A stretch of 60,839 nucleotides of DNA, taken from Bacteroidota bacterium (GTDB lineage Bacteria; Bacteroidota; Bacteroidia; Flavobacteriales_D; Crocinitomicaceae). Numbering within the stretch: position 1 is the stretch's first letter; every line of letters starts with the position of its first letter. A program made the position numbers and the translations under genes. Below, one piece after another: positions 25,786 through 33,347 of the stretch. Location of the stretch: contig CANCJF010000002.1 in NCBI GenBank assembly GCA_947378245.1, positions 1 to 60,839 of the forward strand. The letters run 5' to 3'. The notes below the pieces were generated by a model, which was not told where the DNA came from, ran no database searches, and worked only from the letters and a program-made list of their open reading frames with translations.

Positions 25786-27120
25786 ATGGGATGTTCCAAT
25801 TGTAGCACGGGTGGTGGAACACCTGGAGGCTGTCAAAATAATGGTACCTGTAGTTCTGGAGGATGCAATAAATTAGGGGTTTTTGATTGGTTGGCAAATA
25901 TGCAATTACCAGTTGGTCAAAAAACTTACGATATAGTTGAAGTAAGATTCAAAAATAGTAGAAAAGCATTTTATCGTAACGGTAAAAACTTATCCTTACA
26001 AGTAGGAGATGTGGTTGCAGTTGAGGCTAGTCCTGGTTACGATATAGGAGTAATATCTATTGTTGGCGAATTAGCCAGAATACAAGTAAAAAAGAAAGTT
26101 TCTAATCCGAAAAATTTAGAAACTCCTGCGATTTACCGAATTGCAACGCAAGAAGATATTCAGAAATGGATGCAATCCAGAGAATTAGAAAAAGAGGTAA
26201 TGTACCAATCACGTACCTTAGCTGTGAATCTCAATTTGGATATGAAAATTTCAGATGTAGAATACCAAGGAGATTTAACCAAAGCTACTTTTTACTATAC
26301 TTCGGATGACCGTGTAGATTTCCGTCAGTTAATCAAAGACATGGCAGAAAAATTCAAGATTCGTGTAGAAATGCGTCAAATCGGTTCACGCCAAGAGGCT
26401 TCTCGCTTGGGAGGAATTGGTTCTTGTGGTCGTGAATTATGTTGTTCTACCTGGTTAACTGATTTTAGATCTGTATCTACATCTGCAGCACGTTACCAAC
26501 AGTTATCCTTAAACCCACAAAAATTAGCAGGTCAATGTGGTAAATTAAAGTGTTGCTTAAACTACGAATTAGACAGTTATTTGGATGCTTTAAAAGCGTT
26601 CCCTGCTGCTGAAACAAAATTATATACAGAAAAAGGCACTTCTTTCCACGTAAAAACGGATGTGTTTAAGCGTTTGATGTTCTTTACCCAAGAAGGTGGA
26701 GAATTCATAGCACTTACTCCTGAACGAGTAAAGGAGATTATGGAAATGAATGCACGAAAGGAAAAACCTGCTTCATTGAAAGATTTTGCAAAAGTGGATA
26801 TTGTGGTAGTTGAGCCAGCCTACGACAATGTAGTTGGTCAAGATAGTTTGAATCGATTTGATAATAATTTCAACAAAAAGAAAAATAAAAAACCAAATCG
26901 TCCAAATCCAAATGCACCTCAAGCACAAGTTAAATCACCAAAACCAACTGAAATAAAATCGGAAAAACCAACTTCTGCTTCTGTTGAACAAGGAACTAAC
27001 CCTCAATCTACTATACAACAGGGAGATAAACCTGCTTTCAAAAAGAAAAAACGTAGAAAACCACCAAGAAGAGATGGTGAACCTATTTCTCAAGGACCAA
27101 AAACGGAAACGAATGCATAA
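25786..27120 (+). CDS. ricT: RicT-like PSP1-domain protein with Cys/Gly-rich N-terminus
   Basis: This 444-residue protein has a PSP1/RicT core (about residues 40-330), with the motifs VEVRFKNSRKAFYRN, GSCGRELCCSTWL and AGQCGKLKCCLNYEL. In Bacillus, RicT (YaaT) binds 4Fe-4S clusters with RicA/RicF and supports RNase Y-dependent mRNA processing. The role in Bacteroidota is less clear. Residues 3-27 add five more cysteines in a glycine/asparagine-rich leader (Cys3, 6, 16, 22, 27). The last 90 residues form a basic, proline/lysine-rich disordered tail. Its end overlaps the start of gldH, so the two are translationally coupled. Confidence 0.88.
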   Translation: MGCSNCSTGGGTPGGCQNNGTCSSGGCNKLGVFDWLANMQLPVGQKTYDIVEVRFKNSRKAFYRNGKNLSLQVGDVVAVEASPGYDIGVISIVGELARIQVKKKVSNPKNLETPAIYRIATQEDIQKWMQSRELEKEVMYQSRTLAVNLNLDMKISDVEYQGDLTKATFYYTSDDRVDFRQLIKDMAEKFKIRVEMRQIGSRQEASRLGGIGSCGRELCCSTWLTDFRSVSTSAARYQQLSLNPQKLAGQCGKLKCCLNYELDSYLDALKAFPAAETKLYTEKGTSFHVKTDVFKRLMFFTQEGGEFIALTPERVKEIMEMNARKEKPASLKDFAKVDIVVVEPAYDNVVGQDSLNRFDNNFNKKKNKKPNRPNPNAPQAQVKSPKPTEIKSEKPTSASVEQGTNPQSTIQQGDKPAFKKKKRRKPPRRDGEPISQGPKTETNA

Positions 27121-27574
27121 TAGAATTATAATTGCTTTTTTAGGGATAATGTTTTTGACAGCTTGTCAAGAACAACCCTATTTCCAACAGTCATATTCTT
27201 TCAAAAACAATACATGGGCAAAGAAAAACAACCCCTCTTTCACTATAGAAATTAATGATACTTCTAAAGCATATAATTTTATTTTAACACTAAGAACATC
27301 AACAAGTTACTTATACAGTAATGCATGGATATATTTGAATTCTAAGTCACCAAATAAAGAATTTGCTAGAGAACCTTTCGAAATCAAAATCACCGATGAA
27401 AAGGGGCGCTGGTTGGGGAAAAAAACGGGCTCTATTGTTGAAAATCGTTTGGTATTTCGTAATCGGAAACTTTCAAAACCAGGTAAATATACCTTTGTAT
27501 TCGAACAAGGAATCACAAAAAAAGTTTTATTCGATGTCCTTGACTTAGGATTAGAAATTGAAGAAGTGAAATAG
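27113..27574 (+). CDS. gldH: Gliding motility lipoprotein GldH
   Basis: This 153-residue outer-membrane or periplasmic lipoprotein is associated with gliding motility and type IX secretion in Bacteroidota. The N-terminus MHNRIIIAFLGIMFLTAC is a lipoprotein signal with Cys18. The ATG at 27113 is chosen because the longer open frame from 26984 would place basic sequence before the signal and lies inside ricT. The body, with FQQSYSFKNNTW, SYLYSNAWIYL and FEIKITDEKGRWLGKKTGS, matches the family as I know it. It overlaps the ricT stop by 8 bp, an arrangement typical of the phylum. Confidence 0.88.
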   Translation: MHNRIIIAFLGIMFLTACQEQPYFQQSYSFKNNTWAKKNNPSFTIEINDTSKAYNFILTLRTSTSYLYSNAWIYLNSKSPNKEFAREPFEIKITDEKGRWLGKKTGSIVENRLVFRNRKLSKPGKYTFVFEQGITKKVLFDVLDLGLEIEEVK

Positions 27575-27926
27575 GAAATATATCTAAAGCCTACGAAAGT
27601 TTAGTTCAAAACTCGTTATCTCTAGACTCTTTCACCCCAACTTCTCTAACTATTTTTAGATAACCTAAACCACGCATCGTGTCTTCGTTGTTTTCCTTCA
27701 TGGTCCAAAAACAATTTGGTATTTATAAAATACACATAACTACATTGTTGGACTAAAATCAGCTGTTTCCCTCGGTAATTTATTAGTTTATTAATACAAA
27801 CTTGACCGTAAACAGGGGAAAATTGCCTATTTTCATAGGAATTAACGAACTTAGAAAGATTCGAAAAACAGTAAACCGTTTTTACTATTTATCTAGTTTG
27901 AATATCAACTGAAGTATCAAACAACA
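27575..27926. other. Intergenic stretch without a recognised gene
   Basis: This AT-rich 352-bp gap lies between gldH and a glycosyltransferase gene. I see only small palindromes: GTATTT/AAATAC around 27720-27733 and CCTAT/ATAGG near 27830. There is no tRNA fold, no open frame with coding character and no clear promoter. Confidence 0.5.
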
Positions 27927-28610
27927 ATGTTAAAAGAAGTAAAAATAACGGTATTAATGGCTGTGTACAATACCAATTTCTTGTTGATCAAAAGAGCAAT
28001 TGATTCCGTATTAAAACAAGATTTCCAGAACTTTGAGTTAATCCTCATTGATGATGGCAGCAAAGACCATGATCGTGAGGAGTTAATGCAATACATTGAT
28101 AAACACGAAGATAAAATTGCCTATATACGTCACAGTAATCGTGGACAATCTGCATCCATAAATCGTGGTGTATTAAACAGTATCGGAGAATACATCACCA
28201 TACTTGACGGTGACGATGAATACAAACCCAATCATTTAAGTGCGTGTCTACAAGCGGTAAAAAAGGTAGATTTAATTTGTTCTACCACCGAAACAATCAC
28301 GGATACCATTGAAGATTATTTTGTTCCGGATAAAAACGACCTCACAAAACTCATACACCTAGATGAAACCATCCTTTTCGGTACTTTGTTTGGAAAGAAA
28401 AAGGTATTTAACACCATCCAATTTCGCAGTGGTTTCGCAGCAGATGCAGATTTTTACGAAAAAGCATCCAAACAATTTCGGGTCGAAAAAGTAGATCTTC
28501 GCACCTACGTTTATCACCGAAATATTCCAAACAGTATTTGTGCAACGATTAAAAAAAACAAAACGGAACAATTCACGAACAATGGGTATTCATCCAATTC
28601 CTTTGCCTGA
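27927..28610 (+). CDS. Glycosyltransferase family 2
   Basis: This 227-residue GT-A-fold transferase has the N-terminal VLMAVYNTNFLLIKRAIDSV, the nucleotide-binding ELILIDDGSKDHD and the metal-binding TILDGDDEYKP. The downstream acceptor-side segment GFAADADFYEKAS is also in keeping. The length is near the minimum for the family, with no additional membrane or second domain. Its last 29 bp overlap the next gene, another transferase-like protein, in a different frame, so the two form a coupled pair. The sugar and acceptor are unknown. Confidence 0.88.
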   Translation: MLKEVKITVLMAVYNTNFLLIKRAIDSVLKQDFQNFELILIDDGSKDHDREELMQYIDKHEDKIAYIRHSNRGQSASINRGVLNSIGEYITILDGDDEYKPNHLSACLQAVKKVDLICSTTETITDTIEDYFVPDKNDLTKLIHLDETILFGTLFGKKKVFNTIQFRSGFAADADFYEKASKQFRVEKVDLRTYVYHRNIPNSICATIKKNKTEQFTNNGYSSNSFA

Positions 28611-29349
28611 AAATAACAACCTCATCCTGGCTTGCCATATCACGAGCGTGTACGATGTAAATCGAAAAACCACGCTGGAAGATGACAACTATGCCTTAGT
28701 TCGTGATTGGGCTACATCCATTACGGAACAAAAGCTTCAGGGAATTATTTTTCATAATAATTTCAGTCGCGAAACCTGTGAAAAATACAGCAGTGATTCG
28801 ATTTCTTTCGTGAAAATAACGTACAATACTGCATTTAATCCGAACGTATTTCGCTATTTTGTGTACTACACGTATTTGCAAGAACACCTACATCGCTACA
28901 AGCATATTTTCCTTACGGATATTTCCGATGTTACACTAGTAAAAAATCCATTTCTCGACCCTTTTTATCTCGAAAATTCGAATGCGTTATTTTGTGGAGA
29001 CGAACCAAAAACATTGAACGATGACTGGATGCAGGCACACAGCTCACATCTTCGTGAAAAAATAGCCGATTTTGCGGCCTACGAACAAACATTTGCGCAA
29101 GAAACGCTCTTAAATTGTGGGATCATCGGTGGTAATGCTCCCCTGGTATTTAAATTCATAGAACAACTTTACGCCATTCATCAATCGGCAAACTTTGACA
29201 ATAAAACAGCCTTCACGGGAGATATGGGGGCTTTCAATTATTTAGTGAGAACCCAATTTAACAAACAACTCATTCACGGTGCTCCTGTGAATACCGTATT
29301 TAAGGAGTATGAAAACGAACGGAAAGATTGTTGGTTTAGACATAAATAA
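28582..29349 (+). CDS. Putative glycosyltransferase-like protein, family not identified
   Basis: This product of about 255 residues begins at the ATG at 28582 (MGIHPIPLPENN). An earlier in-frame start at 28540 would deepen the overlap. Seen in it are a Rossmann-like first strand LILACHITSVYD, a central HIFLTDISDVTLVKNPF in which DISD could act as a DxD metal site, and a later ALFCGDEPKTLNDDW and CGIIGGNAPLVFKFIEQLY. The pattern resembles small GT-A proteins that read a donor sugar, such as TOD1/MUCI70-like DUF616, but I cannot assign a family. It overlaps the GT2 gene by 29 bp, so a shared glycan pathway is inferred. Confidence 0.7.
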   Translation: MGIHPIPLPENNNLILACHITSVYDVNRKTTLEDDNYALVRDWATSITEQKLQGIIFHNNFSRETCEKYSSDSISFVKITYNTAFNPNVFRYFVYYTYLQEHLHRYKHIFLTDISDVTLVKNPFLDPFYLENSNALFCGDEPKTLNDDWMQAHSSHLREKIADFAAYEQTFAQETLLNCGIIGGNAPLVFKFIEQLYAIHQSANFDNKTAFTGDMGAFNYLVRTQFNKQLIHGAPVNTVFKEYENERKDCWFRHK

Positions 29350-29517
29350 TTCAATTAAAACTATCGCTTATCCTATAATTAAGTTAGCATTTCATATTAA
29401 AAGAATCCTTCATCAAGAATGAAAATCTGAAAAAATTAAACGGCAATCGAGGGTCTAAGCATTTCCTTTACATCAATCGTACTTTTTTGGCTTGTATAAT
29501 TTATTGTATGATTTGAA

Positions 29518-29591
29518 GGTGGAGATTGTTACGAATAATTAGAATTTATTTTAAATTTCCAAAATACCTTTTTTGTGGTATTGTCTCCACC
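29518..29591. repeat. Nested inverted repeats upstream of the DUF4856 operon
   Basis: GGTGGAGA at 29518-29525 pairs with TCTCCACC at 29584-29591. Inside, AATACC (29563-29568) pairs with GGTATT (29577-29582). The inner hairpin overlaps the TTG of the promoter at 29581. This could be a regulatory structure or binding site. Confidence 0.55.
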
Positions 29592-29611
29592 CTAGCAAGG
29601 ATATATTTTTG
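29581..29611 (+). promoter_or_regulatory. Promoter of the DUF4856/imelysin operon
   Basis: TTG at 29581-29583 and TATTTTTG at 29604-29611 are 20 bp apart, matching TTG/TAnnTTTG. The predicted leader before the ATG at 29639 is about 20 nt. Confidence 0.6.
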
Positions 29612-29638
29612 CCTTGTTTAAAATCAATCTAAATAACG

Positions 29639-30847
29639 ATGAAAAAAATACATATATTTCTTGGTTCACTTGCAATGGCTTCTATACTGTTTTCAAGCTG
29701 TAAAAAAGACGAGGTTACCCCTACACCAACCCCTGATAGCTATGCTATCCCTAGTTCCTACGAATTCAAAAATGCTAGCGCTGTTTCCACCGTAGATTTT
29801 AGTGGACAAAAAACGCGCTTGGTGATGCTAGATCAAATCAGTGCGTTAATGACAGATACCTCTTTAGTGAGTGAAGCAACTCTGTTGAAAATGTTTGATG
29901 GAACTGGATTTACAGATGAAGCATTAAACATTTCAGGTAAAAAATTAAGTGATAAAACTGCTTCCTCAACGGATTATTTCTCAGGTATTAATGCAGAACA
30001 AACAAGTATACGCGATGTATTTCGTGCTCAATTTAAATTGGCAGAACTTGCTGTTAAATCAAAAGTGGAGGCAAGTGCTGGCGTAGCGGGAAAATACCTT
30101 GACGGAAGTAAATATCGCTTTTTTAGTGAGAATGGTTTAGAACCTCAACAGGTATTTGCAAAAGGTATGATGGGCGCTTGTTTGTTAGACCAAGTAGTAA
30201 ACAACTACTTAAGTAAGACTAAACTAGATGCTGCTTCAAATGTTGCTAACAACACGAATAAAGTAGTAGAAACCGATAAGACCTACACTACCATGGAACA
30301 CGCGTGGGACGAAGCGTATGGTTACATCTATGGAAATGATAACGTAACAGCAAATCCTGCGGTATACAAATATTGGTCTTCATATATCAATCAAGTAAAC
30401 GCAGACCCTGATTTCAACACGGTGAAAGACGCGATTTACAAAGCGTTCATAAAAGGTAGAGCTGCTATTTCGAATGCCGACTATTCTACGCGTGATGCAC
30501 AAATCGACATTATCAAAACGGAACTGGCAAAAGTACCTGCTGTACGTGCTGTATTTTACTTAAACGAAGGGAAAACAAAATTAGGAACTGCAAACGGAAA
30601 AGCTGCATTCCATGCATTGTCTGAAGCATATGGATTTATCTGGTGTCTACGTTTCACGCAAAATCCTACAACAAAAGCACCTTATTTCTCCAAAGAGGAA
30701 GTAGATGGCATGTTGGCTGATTTACTAAAAGGTACAAACGGTCTATACGATGTCGATTACCTTAACACGGCACTGGAAGCAATCGCTACAAAAATCGCTA
30801 CTCGTTTTGGATTTACGGTTGCTCAAGCTATTGACGCTACTAAATAG
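29639..30847 (+). CDS. DUF4856 family lipoprotein
   Basis: This 402-residue lipoprotein has a signal ending in SILFSSC (Cys21). It is followed by a threonine/proline linker and a mostly alpha-helical body, with MLDQISALM, MMGACLLDQVVNNYLS, MEHAWDEAYGYIYG and EAYGFIWCLRFTQNP. I recall this pattern as DUF4856, found in Bacteroidota next to imelysins and TonB receptors. No catalytic motif is evident. It is the first gene of a four-gene cluster and is separated from the imelysin by a 70-bp gap holding a hairpin. Its suggested role is periplasmic metal or ligand handling. This rests on context, not biochemistry. Confidence 0.8.
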   Translation: MKKIHIFLGSLAMASILFSSCKKDEVTPTPTPDSYAIPSSYEFKNASAVSTVDFSGQKTRLVMLDQISALMTDTSLVSEATLLKMFDGTGFTDEALNISGKKLSDKTASSTDYFSGINAEQTSIRDVFRAQFKLAELAVKSKVEASAGVAGKYLDGSKYRFFSENGLEPQQVFAKGMMGACLLDQVVNNYLSKTKLDAASNVANNTNKVVETDKTYTTMEHAWDEAYGYIYGNDNVTANPAVYKYWSSYINQVNADPDFNTVKDAIYKAFIKGRAAISNADYSTRDAQIDIIKTELAKVPAVRAVFYLNEGKTKLGTANGKAAFHALSEAYGFIWCLRFTQNPTTKAPYFSKEEVDGMLADLLKGTNGLYDVDYLNTALEAIATKIATRFGFTVAQAIDATK

Positions 30848-30877
30848 TTAAAATAGTTAACTTTTGAATTATGAATT

Positions 30878-30902
30878 GAAAGTCCTTTTTTAGGGGACTT
30901 TC
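30878..30902 (+). repeat. Hairpin between the DUF4856 and imelysin genes
   Basis: GAAAGTCC (30878-30885) pairs with GGACTTTC (30895-30902). No T-run follows. It may slow transcription or mark an RNA processing site that lowers expression of the downstream genes relative to DUF4856. Confidence 0.6.
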
Positions 30903-30917
30903 ACTAGCTAAACTACC

Positions 30918-31976
30918 ATGAGATACGCTTGGATTATAGGAATTGTACTCGTTCTTACTGCTTGTAAAGACAAAACGTCAAAAGCACAAGACGACACGTT
31001 TAAAAAAACGGAGTTATTGCAACAATTAGCGGACAATTATATTCTCCCATCATATGCTTCGTTACAACAAGATGTAACTTCTTTAGCGACTTCTTGGTCG
31101 AGCTTTGATACTCAAGCTACAGAGGTAACGTTTGATAGTATTAAAACACAATGGAAACGTGCTTACATTCGCTTTCAATACGTGAAAATGTTTGATTTCG
31201 GACCTGGAATGGAACAAAATCTATCCATGAGTTTGGGTACTTTCCCTTGCGACACAGCAGCGATTGAATCAAACATCACAAGTGGTACCTATAACCTATC
31301 GGCCATTTCTAATTACGATGCGGTTGGTTTTCCTGCCTTGGATTATTTGTTATATAAAATGGATGCATACCAATCTATTTCAGGCAATACCGCGCGTAAA
31401 AAATACGTAACCGAATTGATTCAAAAAATGAAATCGGAAGTAGATAAGACAGTTAGCAGTTGGGCGACCTATCGTACCACGTTCGTGGATGGTACAAGCA
31501 ATGCTTCTACGAGTCCGTTTTCTTTGTTTGTCAATAATTACATCCGAGATTACGAAATTTTAAAATGGACAAAATTAGGCTATCCTCTAGGTGCAAATAC
31601 TGGCAATGTAAAAAATCCAGCGTATCTGGAAGCACGAAAATCTGGAATAGGGAAAGAGTTGTTACGTGCAAATATTCATGCCCTTCAACAAGTATACCAT
31701 GGATATGGGATGAATGGAAAAAACGGAAAAAGCATGCACGATTATTTGATTGCACTTGGTAAAACAACCACCGCAACTACCCTAGAAAAAAATTGGGGAG
31801 TATTTCTAACTCAAATCGATGCATTAACGAATAATTTGGAAACGGCATTAAATACAGATACGCAGAAAATGATCGATTTATACAATGCAATTCACTATAA
31901 TACGATCGCATTAAAAACGGACATGGTGAGCGCGTTTGGGATATTAATAACCTACTCAGACAACGACGGAGATTAG
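30918..31976 (+). CDS. Imelysin-family lipoprotein
   Basis: This 352-residue lipoprotein carries the signal peptide MRYAWIIGIVLVLTAC (Cys16). It has helical imelysin-type repeats: WSSFDTQATEVTFDSIKTQW, YDAVGFPALDYLLYK near residues 134-147, and KELLRANIHALQQVYHGYG. Imelysins are iron-regulated outer-membrane or periplasmic proteins linked to iron acquisition. The canonical GxHxxE metal-site motif reads GFPALD here (Gly137, Pro139, Asp142), so both the His and the Glu are replaced. I recall a similar motif in predicted periplasmic lipoproteins of the COG3489 type. It lies 3 bp before the HTTM gene. Confidence 0.87.
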   Translation: MRYAWIIGIVLVLTACKDKTSKAQDDTFKKTELLQQLADNYILPSYASLQQDVTSLATSWSSFDTQATEVTFDSIKTQWKRAYIRFQYVKMFDFGPGMEQNLSMSLGTFPCDTAAIESNITSGTYNLSAISNYDAVGFPALDYLLYKMDAYQSISGNTARKKYVTELIQKMKSEVDKTVSSWATYRTTFVDGTSNASTSPFSLFVNNYIRDYEILKWTKLGYPLGANTGNVKNPAYLEARKSGIGKELLRANIHALQQVYHGYGMNGKNGKSMHDYLIALGKTTTATTLEKNWGVFLTQIDALTNNLETALNTDTQKMIDLYNAIHYNTIALKTDMVSAFGILITYSDNDGD

Positions 31977-31979
31977 TTT

Positions 31980-33347
31980 ATGAACCGAATAAATCAATAC
32001 CTCTTTAAAGAAACATCTATCCTTCCCTTGGTTGGATTCAGAATCATTTTTGGAGTATTGATGGTCATAGGTACGCTTCGTTTTCTATTGAATGGGTGGG
32101 TAGATCAACTCTACATCCAACCTAAATTCTATTTTGGATTCATAGATGGTATTTCTCCTCTCCCTGGAAATTGGATGTACCTACCTTTTAACCTATTACT
32201 CATTGGAGCTATTGGAATTGTATTAGGCGCATATTACAGAATAAGTACCCTACTTGCATTTATCAGTTTTACCTACATTGAAGTTTTAGATAAAACAAAC
32301 TACCTCAATCACTACTATTTTGTGAGTTTGGTCTTGTTTCTACTCTGTTTTGTTCCTGCAAATGTATATTTATCTTGGGACAGCAAACGAAATCCCTCCA
32401 TCCAAAAAAGACAAGTTCCCCAATGGACCATTCGCATCTTACAACTCCAATTAGGTGTCGTATATTTTTTTGCTGGCGTTGCCAAACTAAATCCAGATTG
32501 GTTACTCCACGCACAACCTTTAGCAATTTGGTTACAAGCATACCGCGATCTACCTATCCTAGGTGATTTCTTTGCTAGCAGTTGGTTAGCATTTGCCTTT
32601 AGTTGGTTTGGCTGTATCTACGACCTTACTATCCCATTCTTTCTACTCTCCAGAAAAACGCGAACCTACGCTTATTTCTTTGTGGTTGTATTCCATATCG
32701 TTACGTGGTCTCTATTTCCTATCGGTGTATTTCCATGGGTGATGATTTTCTCTACCTTGTTGTTTTTTCCTGCTTCATTCCACGAAAAATGGTTGACAAA
32801 AATCGCAACATGGACTCGTTGGAAAGAACATGAAAATAGCTTAACCACTCATTTTCAATCTAATAAATTGATTACTATATGTGTCGTTGTGTATGTATTC
32901 ATCCAATTAGTTCTTCCTATACGCTGTTTTTTTCAGCAACCAAAAACCTTGTTTTGGCACGAAGAAGGGATGCGTTTCTCTTGGCGAGTGATGCTCATGC
33001 ATAAAGAAGGTTTTGCTACATTCTATGTACGCGATGCAAAATCGAAACGCGAACTTCAAATTCGCAATGAAAATTTCTTAACCGAAGGTCAAGTCGATCA
33101 AATGGCTACCCAACCCGATATGATTAAGCAATATGCAGACCATCTCTATGAAAAATTTAATGACAGTTTAATACAAACAAGTCAAGGTTCTTTTCGCATT
33201 CAAAATCCTTCTATCCATGCAGAAATTTTTGTGAGTTTAAATGGGAGAAATGCCCAACTATTTCTAACAAAAAAGCATAATCTACACGAAAAAAAATATT
33301 CATCTAACCCCTATAAATGGTTAGCATCCTATAATTCTAATCTATGA
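31980..33347 (+). CDS. HTTM-domain membrane protein (vitamin K-dependent carboxylase-like)
   Basis: This 455-residue integral membrane protein has about eight hydrophobic segments in the first 290 residues and a soluble C-terminal domain. The conserved block EVLDKTNYLNHYYF (Lys105, His111) and the following VYFFAGVAKLNPDWL match what I recall of gamma-glutamyl carboxylase. In that enzyme the equivalent DKT lysine is the catalytic base. The HTTM family is widespread in bacteria with mostly unknown substrates. Here it is enclosed by imelysin (3 bp) and a TonB receptor (4-bp ATGA overlap), so it must act with them. Whether it carboxylates a protein or another substrate is unknown. Confidence 0.85.
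   Translation: MNRINQYLFKETSILPLVGFRIIFGVLMVIGTLRFLLNGWVDQLYIQPKFYFGFIDGISPLPGNWMYLPFNLLLIGAIGIVLGAYYRISTLLAFISFTYIEVLDKTNYLNHYYFVSLVLFLLCFVPANVYLSWDSKRNPSIQKRQVPQWTIRILQLQLGVVYFFAGVAKLNPDWLLHAQPLAIWLQAYRDLPILGDFFASSWLAFAFSWFGCIYDLTIPFFLLSRKTRTYAYFFVVVFHIVTWSLFPIGVFPWVMIFSTLLFFPASFHEKWLTKIATWTRWKEHENSLTTHFQSNKLITICVVVYVFIQLVLPIRCFFQQPKTLFWHEEGMRFSWRVMLMHKEGFATFYVRDAKSKRELQIRNENFLTEGQVDQMATQPDMIKQYADHLYEKFNDSLIQTSQGSFRIQNPSIHAEIFVSLNGRNAQLFLTKKHNLHEKKYSSNPYKWLASYNSNL

Noticed and set aside
27575-27926. Possible small RNA or tRNA between gldH and the GT2 gene
   Set aside because: No cloverleaf or strong structure is visible. Only short palindromes are present.
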